A DNA stretch of 64,000 nucleotides. Source: Heyndrickxia camelliae (GTDB taxonomy: Bacteria > Bacillota > Bacilli > Bacillales > Bacillaceae_C). The stretch is from assembly GCF_002844575.1 (NCBI RefSeq), contig NZ_PIQO01000002.1, forward strand, positions 124,001-188,000, in the 5' to 3' direction. Below the pieces are notes generated by a model. It worked only from the letters and a program-made list of their open reading frames with translations, searched no databases and was not told where the DNA came from. The position numbers were made by a program, and so were the translations under genes. Below, piece after piece: positions 16,947 to 25,363 of this stretch; positions within the stretch are counted from its first letter, which is position 1, and the number at the start of each line of letters is the position of its first letter.

Positions 16947-17945
16947 TTGAATAAATTAAAAGTCGGTGTAATTGGGACTGGTGCAATGGGAAGGCATCAT
17001 GTTCGTATATACGATAGTTTAAGCCATGAAGTTAAGTTAATTGGGATTTTTGACAATAATAAGACTATAGGAAATGCAATAGCAACACAATTTAATATAA
17101 AATTTTTTGATCAATTGGATGAATTATTAAATGAATGTGACGCTGTTTCCATTGCAGTTCCAACGATTTATCATCATGAAATCGCTAAAAGGGCTTTAGA
17201 ATTAAATACTCATATTTTGATAGAGAAGCCAATTGCATCTTCAATAAGTGAAGCAATTAATATTATGTCCCTTTCAGATTCCAAGCAATTAATTGTTCAA
17301 GTAGGACATATTGAAAGGTTTAACCCAGCTATCGTTGAATTAAATAAATTACAAAATAGTCAAAAAACCATAGGAATAGACATAAAAAGATTAAGTCCCT
17401 ACAATGGCAGAATTACGGATGTCGATGTGGTTCAAGATTTAATGATTCATGATATCGATATTGTTCTTAGTTTCTTTAACAAAAGCATTAATGACATATC
17501 TTCAATAAATGCTTTTGGAAAGTCGGTCTTTTCCCATAACAATTTAATAGACTACGCAGTTGCATCGATTCAATTTGACAACGGTATAATAGCTAATCTA
17601 ACAGCTAGCAGAGTGACACAAGAAAAAATTAGAAAGCTGTGTTTAACGACTGATGATTCTTATATTGATTTAGATTACATTGATAAAAAAATAAGCATAT
17701 ATCAATGGACAAACATGCATGAAAGTGTGGATAGTACTGCGACATACAAGCAAGAAAGTGTTGTAAGCCGTGTTTTTGTCCCAAATGAGGAACCATTACT
17801 CAATGAGATTAAAAGTTTTATTAATTGTGTGAGATTAAATAAATCCCCTGTAGTAAGCGCATATGACGGATTAAAGGCGTTAGAAGTTTGTGAAAAAATT
17901 AGGGAGAATATTAATATTAACTTAAAAACCCCTGTTTCTATCTAA
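16947..17945 (+). CDS. Gfo/Idh/MocA sugar-nucleotide 3-dehydrogenase (WlbA/GnnA-like)
   Basis: A 332-residue NAD(P)-dependent oxidoreductase. The Rossmann motif VGVIGTGAMGRHHVRIY is at the N-terminus, the active-site LIEKPIA near residue 93-99, and GHIERFNPA follows. These signatures resemble UDP-N-acetylglucosamine 3-dehydrogenases (GnnA) and WlbA-type UDP-aminouronate dehydrogenases, which oxidise C3 to a ketone. The start is TTG behind AGAAAGGAAG. It heads an operon with an acetyltransferase and an aminotransferase, the exact set needed to turn the 3-keto sugar into a 3-acetamido sugar. No UDP-sugar 6-dehydrogenase is present in the window, so a non-uronate product is somewhat favoured. 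Confidence 0.82.
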   Translation: MNKLKVGVIGTGAMGRHHVRIYDSLSHEVKLIGIFDNNKTIGNAIATQFNIKFFDQLDELLNECDAVSIAVPTIYHHEIAKRALELNTHILIEKPIASSISEAINIMSLSDSKQLIVQVGHIERFNPAIVELNKLQNSQKTIGIDIKRLSPYNGRITDVDVVQDLMIHDIDIVLSFFNKSINDISSINAFGKSVFSHNNLIDYAVASIQFDNGIIANLTASRVTQEKIRKLCLTTDDSYIDLDYIDKKISIYQWTNMHESVDSTATYKQESVVSRVFVPNEEPLLNEIKSFINCVRLNKSPVVSAYDGLKALEVCEKIRENININLKTPVSI

Positions 17946-18065
17946 ACTAGCAACATATTAAATGAGGATAGAGTAAAAATATATTTAATTAAAAATTCGT
18001 ATGTATGATAAAATTTATCAATCAAATCAATAGTTTCACGAATATCTTCATAATGGAGGCTGAAA

Positions 18066-18638
18066 ATGTCTAGTGAATACTTTTGCCATCCAACTGCAGA
18101 GGTTAGTTCAAACTCAAAGGTTGGTAAGGCAACAAAGATATGGAATAATGTTCAAATTAGAGAAAATGCAATTATAGGAAGTAACTGTATTCTTTCAAAA
18201 GATGTCTATATTGATGAAGGAGTCCATATAGGTGACCATTGTAAAATTCAAAACGGTGTCTCTGTTTATAAAGGGGTTACCATTCATAATAAAGTATTTT
18301 TAGGCCCGCATATGGTATTTACAAATGACCTATTTCCAAGAGCGACAAATGAAAATTGGAAAATAACTGAAACTGTTGTTAAAGAAGGCGCATCAATTGG
18401 TGCTAATGCGACAATTGTGTGCGGCAATGAAATTGGAATGTATGCTATGGTAGCCGCGGGTTCTGTAGTAACAAAAGATGTCCCAGACTTCGGACTTGTG
18501 GCTGGAAATCCTGCCAAATTAATTGGTTATGTTTGTCAATGTGGTACAAAACTATTAAACATTAATGGATGCTTATTTACATGTCCCTCATGTAAGAAAG
18601 ACATAACTATCGAAAAAAATCAGGAGGGGACAAAATGA
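18066..18638 (+). CDS. left-handed beta-helix acetyltransferase (WlbB-like) with zinc ribbon
   Basis: A 190-residue hexapeptide-repeat acyltransferase. The repeats run from HPTAEVSSNSKVGKATKIW through GSNCILSKDVYIDEGVHIGDHCKIQNGVSVYKGV, with the family signature GPHMVFTNDLFPRA and the C-terminal coil GMYAMVAAGSVVTKDVPDFGLVAGNPAKLIGYVC. It probably acetylates the 3-amino group of the UDP-sugar from acetyl-CoA. A short tail carries four cysteines (CQCGTKL and CPSCKK), a likely zinc ribbon. It lies 120 bases after the dehydrogenase gene and overlaps the aminotransferase gene by four bases. Confidence 0.88.
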   Translation: MSSEYFCHPTAEVSSNSKVGKATKIWNNVQIRENAIIGSNCILSKDVYIDEGVHIGDHCKIQNGVSVYKGVTIHNKVFLGPHMVFTNDLFPRATNENWKITETVVKEGASIGANATIVCGNEIGMYAMVAAGSVVTKDVPDFGLVAGNPAKLIGYVCQCGTKLLNINGCLFTCPSCKKDITIEKNQEGTK

Positions 18639-19723
18639 TTCCCATTGCTAAACCGATAATATCAAATGCCGAAATAGATCTTGTTAATGAGGTACTTAAA
18701 AGTGGTAACTTGGCATCAGGTGAATATGTTAAGAAGTTTGAAGATGATTTTGCCAATTATATTGAAATTCCTTATGCAATTGCTACATCATCCGGCACAA
18801 CCGGTCTGCACGCTGCAATTGAAGCACTGGAACTACCTGAAAACTCCCAAATTATTACTACTCCTTTCACGTTCATAGCAAGCAGTAATTCTATATTATA
18901 TAGTGGCCATAAGCCTGTTTTTGCAGATATTGATCCCAATACTTGTAACATGAGTACGGAGCATATAAGGAAATTGGTCAAAGAGAACAATAATATTAAA
19001 GCGATACTGGTTGTTCATCTATATGGTCTCCCTGCTAACATGGATGAAATTATGAAGGTTGCAAACGAGTTGAACCTTAAAGTAATAGAAGATTGTGCTC
19101 AAGCACATGGAGCTGAAATCAATGGCAAAAAAGTAGGGACCTTTGGAGATGTTGGGGTATTTAGTTTTTACCCTACTAAAAATATGACCACCAGCGAGGG
19201 TGGTATGATTGTTACAAAAGATGAAGAAATTTACAATAGAGGTAAATTACTTATTAATCATGGTTCATCTGAAAGATATGTGCATACTATATTGGGATAT
19301 AATTATAGAATGACTAATATTAGTGCCGCAATAGGGCTCGGACAGCTGCGGCAGATTAATCATTTTACCTCACAAAGAATTAAAAATGCAAAGCTATTAG
19401 ATAAAGGACTTAAAGATATTGAGTGGTTAGATATACCATATGTCCCCAGTGGTTACAAGCATGTCTATCATCAATATACAATCAAAATTAAAAATAAATT
19501 GAGAAACGATGTTATAAACAAGCTTGAAAAGAATGGAATCGGTTATGGGGTACATTACCCAACACCAATACACTTACAGCCTTTATACAAAGAACTAGGT
19601 TATAATGGCATCAGCTTACCGAATGCTGAAAGATTATCCTCCCAGGTTCTTTCTATTCCTGTTCATCCAAGCTTAAGTGAAACGGATATTCATACGATTA
19701 TAGAGGTATTGAAATCCATTTAA
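18635..19723 (+). CDS. DegT/DnrJ/EryC1 PLP aminotransferase (WlbC-like)
   Basis: A 362-residue sugar aminotransferase. Visible motifs are the N-terminal IPIAKPIISNAEIDLVNEVL, the loop SGTTGLHAA, the PLP-binding EDCAQAHGAE, and the FSFYPTKNMTTSEGG segment in which the lysine of PTKN forms the Schiff base. It would aminate the 3-keto UDP-sugar made by the first gene, using glutamate. ATGA overlap with the acetyltransferase gene shows translational coupling. The order dehydrogenase-acetyltransferase-aminotransferase is the same as in wlbABC clusters. Confidence 0.9.
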   Translation: MIPIAKPIISNAEIDLVNEVLKSGNLASGEYVKKFEDDFANYIEIPYAIATSSGTTGLHAAIEALELPENSQIITTPFTFIASSNSILYSGHKPVFADIDPNTCNMSTEHIRKLVKENNNIKAILVVHLYGLPANMDEIMKVANELNLKVIEDCAQAHGAEINGKKVGTFGDVGVFSFYPTKNMTTSEGGMIVTKDEEIYNRGKLLINHGSSERYVHTILGYNYRMTNISAAIGLGQLRQINHFTSQRIKNAKLLDKGLKDIEWLDIPYVPSGYKHVYHQYTIKIKNKLRNDVINKLEKNGIGYGVHYPTPIHLQPLYKELGYNGISLPNAERLSSQVLSIPVHPSLSETDIHTIIEVLKSI

Positions 19724-19749
19724 AATATAATTACATCATTGTTCAATGG

Positions 19750-19780
19750 AAAAGTGGTATCCAATGGGTATCACTTTTTT
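19750..19780 (+). terminator. terminator of the amino-sugar operon
   Basis: A stem of 13 positions (AAAAGTG.. with ..CACTTTT, two G-U pairs inside) ends in a T7 run on the plus strand, about 25 bases after the aminotransferase stop. Confidence 0.75.
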
Positions 19781-19855
19781 TATGTTGTTGATATTTTTAT
19801 ACATTCCTGTAAAGATTGTATTGTAGTAATAAACAAATTTAACAATGGTTTATAA

Positions 19856-19896
19856 AAAAAGAATGCAACCCTTTTTAAGCGAGTTGCATTCTTTTT
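19856..19896 (-). terminator. terminator of the large glycosyltransferase gene
   Basis: A perfect 14-bp stem (19856-19869 with 19883-19896) is A/T-tailed on both sides. It lies five bases past the stop of the 1023-residue gene. Confidence 0.85.
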
Positions 19897-19901
19897 CAAA
19901 T

Positions 19902-22900
19902 TTATTTTTCAAAAATCCGTTGACGTAAACTCAAGAGAAACTTGTTTGGCTCTGTGCTACGATTTTCCAATAATGTAATAATTTCCTGTGCTGCTCTACT
20001 TCCTGAATGACCATCCGTCAAGTTATACACCGACTGTAGTTCTTTTGCGATTCTTTTCCCTTGCTCCTCAAATAAGGCCTTGTTCATTAAATATTCATGA
20101 ATATTTTCACCAATATTTAAGTTTATAACATTACTTCTTAAAAAGTGCTCACCGGTATTCTCTTCAATCGGAGGATTATTTACCGGATTTAATAACAGTA
20201 TATTTTGCTGAGTTATCATCGCTTCAAAAATCATGCTACTCGTATCAGTGATAACATAATCTACTATTTCTAATAAAGGAATTAAATCCCTCGGATCACC
20301 TGTAACATTATTAAAGTTATTCATGATTTTATTTCTTCTACTCGTCTCACTCTCTCTGTGTGCTGTACCAGGATGAAGCTTTATAATGACATTATAATAT
20401 TCTTCTAGTAATTTTATTTCGTCTAACCAATCATCGATTGAACTTAGATGACCATATGTTGGAGCATACATAATTGTCTCTTTTGATTCGTCTAGTTGAA
20501 ATTTTTGCTTAACTTGATCCATATTATCAATTTCTTTTCTAAACCATTTATCAAATTTTGGTACTCCAACAACTGCACAATTATCCTTGATGGTTAGACG
20601 CGAGGCATCATATTCACTATAGCAGAGAATTTTATCGTAAAATACATTCCACCAGGAGTAATTCCAGTACTCTTTTGCCAATAAACCATAAGGAGTTCTT
20701 ACATGAACTTTTGCTACATCATTTAACCATGCTGAATAATAACAGCTCACCATACAATCATACTGAAACTGGGAATCTTTAATGGCAGTAATCGTATAAG
20801 CTTCTATATCATTACGATCTATATTCCCAATAAACGATAATAAGTCATTAAACATATTTTGTGTTTCTGGTGTATCCCCATATTTATCGTTAAGAACAAG
20901 ATGACAATTAACCCCTTGCTTTACTAATTCATCAATAATTGATTCATACACAAAATAATGTTGAGTAGTTTCCAAGAAAAATCCAACTATATATTCCGAA
21001 GAAGTTTGAGAATTGTTACCCTGATGAATTTTATTAGAAAGGTATAATAACTTTGGACTTCCTGGATATAGCTGAATCCCTATTGTTAATATTTGATCAA
21101 TATCCCATAAATAAGTCTCGTTACCTTCTAAGTGCATTTCTAATGCATTTTCAAATAATCGATAATCCGTTTTTCCAAAACTAATAGCAACAATTAACCA
21201 TTCTGAAGCAAGTTTGAAATCACCCTGCTCCTTATAATATTTCACTAAATTTATAAATGTTTTATCATCATAAAGATGCGGATCAACTTTTTCATAATAT
21301 TCCTTTGCTTTATTTTGATAATCAAAGCGAAATAATAAGTGACCAATAGAAAGATCAATATTTTTAAATGCATCAGCTTTAGATACAATCATTTCAAATA
21401 GATCATATTTTTTCATCTGTAATGTTTTCTCTAGTAGGGCTAGAAAATCATCTTTTATCATGTCCGTATTTGTTGGAACATTATCGAAAACTACATAATT
21501 AATTAATTCTTTGATATTTTCCTCATTTGTTAAATTAGATAGAAGGACTGGTATTCTTTTATCTTTTAAATAGGCAATATCGGCTAATAATAGATCATAT
21601 ATATCGATAACGCCGTTTTCTATCATAGCTCTTAGGTCTTCAAAAGTTTCTTTTTCAAAGAAATACGTTAAACTTTCGGCATGCCCCTCTATTAGATCTA
21701 TTTTAATCTCGTAAGATTTTCTCAAATCAGAAGCCTGATCAAGTTCTTTTAAATATTTTCTGGCGATTTCTGTTTCTGCAAGAATAGTAAAAACCCGAAT
21801 AAATTTTATTACATCATTACTGCTCTTAATGAACCCATTTTGATGTAAAAATTCGGAGACTTCTTCTACAGTAGAGGTTTCCAACAGTATTTCCATTAAA
21901 TTCAATAAGGATCTGTAACAATATTGATTAAGATTTAATGCTTTTACTAAATGAAAAACAGCCTTTTCATAGTTGCCCTTATCTTTATATATGCTACCCA
22001 GCATTTGATGCGGACGGTATTCCTTAAAATCTACACTTGTTACAATTTGTTGGTATTGATCCGTATGGTCTAATAAAGATTCCAATTCAATGATTGCATC
22101 ATCCGAACGATTCTGAGCAACATATATAATTGCTTTAAAACATTTAAAATCAGGAGATTCTAAATAAATATTCTCGGCATCTGCTATGACATTTAACGCG
22201 TCCTGATAACGTTTTAATACATATAAGCAATTAATAATTTGAATTAAGCAAAAGGAGACCCAGCTAAATCGAAAGTCTGGCTTTTTTTGATAGGCTTTAA
22301 TATATGATTCTAACGCTTTTTCCGTTAATCCTTGGGAAAGCAATTCATTTCCTAAATTAAAATAGTCAAATCCACTCTGACCAGTTATACTCATTTGCTT
22401 TTCAATTAACTTTGTATTTCGCTCATTTTTTTTCTTTGTTCCAACCACATTATTTAGGTAACCAGAATGGTAGAGGATAAGTCCCAAACTTTTTATTCTT
22501 AGTTCGCCATCTGTTCTTGTTACTTGCTCATGAACAGATCGACTATAACCAATAGTTGGAAGATTCCTAAAAATCCTTACACTATGATTTTGAACAATTG
22601 TTTCTCCATAATTACCAGTAAAATTAAATACTTTTACTTCACATGCATCGAATGTTTCTATTTCAAAACTTTTCAATTCCTGAATGGCCGATTCTAAATT
22701 ACTTGAATCAACATACTCATCCGCGTCCATTACAAGTATCCATTCACCAGTAGCTTTTGACTGTGCAAAGTTACGAGCATCCGCAAAACTGTCATTCCAG
22801 TCATAATGATACACATGATTAACATACTTTGCTGCGATTTCTTTAGTTTTATCTGTAGATCCAGTATCAACCACAATTATCTCATCTATAACATCTTTAA

Positions 22901-22973
22901 CAGAGCTTAAGCAACGCTCTAACACTTTTTCTTCATTTTTAACAATCATACATAAAGAAACAAAAGGTTTCAT
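19902..22973 (-). CDS. GT2-TPR-TagF-like multidomain glycosyl/polyol-phosphate transferase
   Basis: A 1023-residue protein with three parts. Residues 1 to about 190 are a GT2 domain (LCMIVKNEEKVLERC, IIVVDTGSTDKT, DWNDSFADARNFA, LVMDADEYVD). About 195-640 are TPR-like helical repeats. About 665-1005 resemble the CDP-glycerol glycerophosphotransferase (TagB/TagF) GT-B domain, with HVRTPYGLLAKEYWNYSWW, MYAPTYGHLSS, IIKLHPGT and the donor-site VDYVITDTSSMIFEA. TagF-like enzymes transfer glycerol- or ribitol-phosphate from CDP-polyols. The gene lies directly downstream of hag in the same orientation, 116 bases away across two hairpins. It is the obvious candidate for coupling a glycan and a polyol phosphate onto flagellin (inference). 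Confidence 0.85.
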   Translation of the reverse strand: MKPFVSLCMIVKNEEKVLERCLSSVKDVIDEIIVVDTGSTDKTKEIAAKYVNHVYHYDWNDSFADARNFAQSKATGEWILVMDADEYVDSSNLESAIQELKSFEIETFDACEVKVFNFTGNYGETIVQNHSVRIFRNLPTIGYSRSVHEQVTRTDGELRIKSLGLILYHSGYLNNVVGTKKKNERNTKLIEKQMSITGQSGFDYFNLGNELLSQGLTEKALESYIKAYQKKPDFRFSWVSFCLIQIINCLYVLKRYQDALNVIADAENIYLESPDFKCFKAIIYVAQNRSDDAIIELESLLDHTDQYQQIVTSVDFKEYRPHQMLGSIYKDKGNYEKAVFHLVKALNLNQYCYRSLLNLMEILLETSTVEEVSEFLHQNGFIKSSNDVIKFIRVFTILAETEIARKYLKELDQASDLRKSYEIKIDLIEGHAESLTYFFEKETFEDLRAMIENGVIDIYDLLLADIAYLKDKRIPVLLSNLTNEENIKELINYVVFDNVPTNTDMIKDDFLALLEKTLQMKKYDLFEMIVSKADAFKNIDLSIGHLLFRFDYQNKAKEYYEKVDPHLYDDKTFINLVKYYKEQGDFKLASEWLIVAISFGKTDYRLFENALEMHLEGNETYLWDIDQILTIGIQLYPGSPKLLYLSNKIHQGNNSQTSSEYIVGFFLETTQHYFVYESIIDELVKQGVNCHLVLNDKYGDTPETQNMFNDLLSFIGNIDRNDIEAYTITAIKDSQFQYDCMVSCYYSAWLNDVAKVHVRTPYGLLAKEYWNYSWWNVFYDKILCYSEYDASRLTIKDNCAVVGVPKFDKWFRKEIDNMDQVKQKFQLDESKETIMYAPTYGHLSSIDDWLDEIKLLEEYYNVIIKLHPGTAHRESETSRRNKIMNNFNNVTGDPRDLIPLLEIVDYVITDTSSMIFEAMITQQNILLLNPVNNPPIEENTGEHFLRSNVINLNIGENIHEYLMNKALFEEQGKRIAKELQSVYNLTDGHSGSRAAQEIITLLENRSTEPNKFLLSLRQRIFEK

Positions 22974-23004
22974 ATATTATCCCTCATTAATTTTATATTG
23001 AACT

Positions 23005-23076
23005 CAACAAAATATCGTGACCCCCGAAGGATGCCACGATATTTTGTTGAATTCCTCTCCTAAAGAGGAGAGGAAT
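23005..23076 (-). terminator. double hairpin after hag
   Basis: Two perfect stems follow the hag stop on the minus strand: a 10-bp stem (23067-23076 with 23051-23060) and a 15-bp stem (23035-23049 with 23005-23019) with a 15-nt loop. Neither has a long U tract, so they may stabilise the abundant hag mRNA and give partial termination before the large glycosyltransferase gene. Confidence 0.7.
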
Positions 23077-23088
23077 AAAATTAAATAA

Positions 23089-23901
23089 TTAACGAAGAAG
23101 TTGAAGAACTCCTTGTGGTTGTTGGTTAGCTTGTGCAAGCATTGCTTGAGCAGCTTGTGCAAGAATACCGCTCTTAGTTTGATTCATCATTTCTTTAGCC
23201 ATATCAACGTCACGAATACGAGATTCTGCTGCTGTTAAGTTTTCAGAAGATGTGCTCAAGTTGTTAATAGTATGCTCTAGGCGGTTTTGTAACGCACCAA
23301 GATTTGCTCTTTGAGTAGAAACTTTTGTGATAGCTGCATCAATAGCAGAAATGGAAGTACTTGCAGATGCGTTGCTACCAACACTAATTCCTGTGTTGAT
23401 TCCAAGACCAGTTGTATTCATAGCACTGATACCGAAGTTGATGATTTGTCCGTTGTTCGCACCAACTTGTAGAGTAGCTGAGAATGAACCACCTAGCAAG
23501 TTTTTAGTGTTGAACTCAGTTGTGTCAGCAATTCTATCAATCTCAGACATCAATTGGTTAAGTTCAGTTTGAATTTGAGTACGGTCGTCAGAAGTGTTTG
23601 TATCGTTTCCACCTTGTACTGCTAGCTCACGCATACGTTGAAGGATATCATGAGTTTCGTTCAATGCGCCTTCAGCAGTTTGGATTAAAGAAATACCATC
23701 TTGAGAGTTACGAGCTGCTTGGTCTAGGCCACGGATTTGTCCACGCATTTTTTCAGAGATTGCAAGACCAGCTGCATCATCACCAGCACGGTTGATACGC
23801 ATACCTGAAGATAATTTTTCCATAGATTTAGATTGTGCATTTGAAGCAGTGTTTAATCTGTTCAAAGTGTTAAGAGCTGCAATATTATGATTGATAATCA
23901 T
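23089..23901 (-). CDS. hag: flagellin
   Basis: A 270-residue flagellin, the filament subunit exported by the flagellar type III system. The conserved N-terminal D0/D1 ([39 protein letters not shown]) and C-terminal D1/D0 ([15 protein letters not shown] and QGVLQLLR) flank a short central region rich in Ser, Thr and Asn ([18 protein letters not shown]), the likely glycosylation surface. The ATG at 23901 follows AAGGAGG by eight bases; ten extra in-frame codons upstream cross this site and are discarded. Control is visible: a sigma-D promoter and a CsrA hairpin in the leader. It is flanked by csrA upstream and the glycan island downstream. Confidence 0.97.
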   Translation of the reverse strand: MIINHNIAALNTLNRLNTASNAQSKSMEKLSSGMRINRAGDDAAGLAISEKMRGQIRGLDQAARNSQDGISLIQTAEGALNETHDILQRMRELAVQGGNDTNTSDDRTQIQTELNQLMSEIDRIADTTEFNTKNLLGGSFSATLQVGANNGQIINFGISAMNTTGLGINTGISVGSNASASTSISAIDAAITKVSTQRANLGALQNRLEHTINNLSTSSENLTAAESRIRDVDMAKEMMNQTKSGILAQAAQAMLAQANQQPQGVLQLLR

Positions 23902-23907
23902 TTGTTT

Positions 23908-23943
23908 TTCCTCCTTGAATGTATGGTTCACATCCTTGTGAAC
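23908..23943 (-). promoter_or_regulatory. CsrA binding region in the hag leader
   Basis: On the minus strand GTTCACAAGGATGTGAAC (23943-23926) forms a 7-bp stem with an AGGA loop and fits the CsrA consensus RUACARGGAUGU closely. Nine bases further, CAAGGAGGAAA (the ribosome binding site, about 23917-23907) provides a second GGA motif. This two-site layout matches the B. subtilis hag leader, where CsrA blocks ribosome access. Confidence 0.8.
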
Positions 23944-24005
23944 ACAATTAACTTGTTTCGATAAGTGAGAGCCGGCCGGTCTTTCACTTACCGCTTACAT
24001 TACTT

Positions 24006-24031
24006 ATATCGACAGAAATCAAGGAGGTTTA
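24006..24031 (-). promoter_or_regulatory. sigma-D promoter of hag
   Basis: TAAA (24031-24028) and GTCGATAT (24013-24006) are separated by 14 bases on the minus strand, seven of eight positions matching the -10 consensus GCCGATAT. It lies eleven bases past the csrA stop, so hag has a long leader of about 100 bases that contains the CsrA sites. Confidence 0.85.
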
Positions 24032-24041
24032 ATAGTTTTTT

Positions 24042-24275
24042 TTAAAAATTTTTTTGTTTTTTACTTGGGAGAATATCAAGTAGATTTTTCACTTCTAAAA
24101 CTGCATTTTTATTCTCATTTTGTATTTCAATATAGATTTCTTTCCTGTGAATTTCTATATTTTTTGGGGCATTGATCCCTATTTTAACCTGGTCACCATT
24201 TACAGCTGAAATGGTGATTTCAATATCATCGCCAATTTGAATGGATTCTCCCTTTTTACGAGTTAGAATGAGCAT
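24042..24275 (-). CDS. csrA: carbon storage regulator / translational repressor CsrA
   Basis: A 77-residue RNA-binding dimer. It begins [22 protein letters not shown], the first beta strands that bind GGA motifs, and has the conserved [15 protein letters not shown] segment. In Bacillus CsrA represses hag translation and is antagonised by FliW. Its ATG comes directly after the fliW stop codon with a GGGGG-type site inside the fliW end, so the two are coupled. Its target region is the hag leader immediately downstream. Confidence 0.97.
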   Translation of the reverse strand: MLILTRKKGESIQIGDDIEITISAVNGDQVKIGINAPKNIEIHRKEIYIEIQNENKNAVLEVKNLLDILPSKKQKNF

Positions 24276-24713
24276 CTATTTTCCCCCTTTTATATAAAAG
24301 AGTGGGTGTTTCGTTACATAATTTGAACCATTTATGATCATCTGCTTGGCTTTTTTATTTTTAACATTAAACAATAATGGCGCTAATAAATTGGCGGTTG
24401 TTTTCTCAAATGGGTCTTGCACAGTCAAAATAGTTAATACCTGTAGGTCCTCTTTTGATTGAAGCTCTAATTGCTCTAATGTCTGTTCATCTATTTTAAA
24501 TTCATAGTTTGGTACGAAAGAAAATGGATTCGAAATAACAAAAGCAATCTCTGGAGTTTTCGTGGATTGTAAGATAAAAAATCCTTTATCTTCTTGCAAT
24601 GGCAAAATGCAAAATTCCTTTTCCTCTGGAAAACCTGGTAGTCCATTTTCAAATTGCCATATATCATTTTCATTGATTTCGACTTCACTATGGTATTTGG
24701 TCTTCATTAACAT
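24276..24713 (-). CDS. fliW: flagellar assembly factor FliW
   Basis: A 145-residue FliW, a small beta-barrel protein that binds either flagellin or CsrA. Family signatures are IWQFENGLPGFPEEKEFCILPL, the ISNPFSFVPNYEFKI block, and VQDPFEKTTANLLAPLLFN. Free FliW sequesters CsrA and releases hag translation, giving homeostatic control of cytoplasmic flagellin. An ATG two codons further in (24707) is also possible; the first is closer to the AGGAG site. Confidence 0.95.
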   Translation of the reverse strand: MLMKTKYHSEVEINENDIWQFENGLPGFPEEKEFCILPLQEDKGFFILQSTKTPEIAFVISNPFSFVPNYEFKIDEQTLEQLELQSKEDLQVLTILTVQDPFEKTTANLLAPLLFNVKNKKAKQMIINGSNYVTKHPLFYIKGGK

Positions 24714-24728
24714 TTATTTGATTCACTC

Positions 24729-25319
24729 CTAAATTTCTAACTCAAAATTTATACCAACAAACTTTAAATTATCAAAATCAATTTTCAAATCCTGATATTG
24801 TTTTATTCCAACTTGAACACTTCCAGGATTATAATCCATGATTGGTTTATTGATTTTTGTATTATTTATCGGTTTCTTAATATTCCATTGTATTTCCACG
24901 TTTCCTGGATCATATTTTAGCTTCACACTGCCTATAGAAGGAATGAACCCGATATTTACATCATACATTGGTGGTTCACTGTTTTGTTTCGCTATTTTTG
25001 GGATAGCCTTCCCGTGATTTTCTATTTTCATGAGTTCATTTCCCTCTTCTGCTGTCCTTGCTAAACCTTTCACCCAATCTTGATACCCCTTCTGTGCAAT
25101 TTCCCTTGTCCTTACGAAGATTGACTTCAAATCTAAATCAGCCCTTGCCTGTGACTGATCTATATTTAGTACCGATGGTGTTCGATTAATCGTCATTTCA
25201 GCAGGTGGTTGTTGTAAATCCAAATCGGCAGTAGGCTGTTGAATTGACATCTGCCCCGGAGTTGTTGTAATTTCAATTTTTGCCTGCGTTGATTGTAAGC
25301 GAATTTGTGGCATATTCAT
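24729..25319 (-). CDS. yviE: DUF6470 flagellar-locus protein (YviE-like)
   Basis: A 196-residue protein. The N-terminal quarter has repeated short elements IRLQSTQAKIEITTTPG, MSIQQPTADLDLQQP and MTINRTPSVLNIDQS; these resemble a repeated beta motif. The rest contains DVNIGFIPSIGSVKLKYDPGNVEIQW. It matches YviE of B. subtilis in position (between flgL and fliW) and in character. Its molecular role is not known. GAGGTG precedes the start. Confidence 0.85.
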   Translation of the reverse strand: MNMPQIRLQSTQAKIEITTTPGQMSIQQPTADLDLQQPPAEMTINRTPSVLNIDQSQARADLDLKSIFVRTREIAQKGYQDWVKGLARTAEEGNELMKIENHGKAIPKIAKQNSEPPMYDVNIGFIPSIGSVKLKYDPGNVEIQWNIKKPINNTKINKPIMDYNPGSVQVGIKQYQDLKIDFDNLKFVGINFELEI

Positions 25320-25363
25320 TTTTGTTCACCTCTAGTAAAAAAAGCTATCCAAATTGAATAGCT

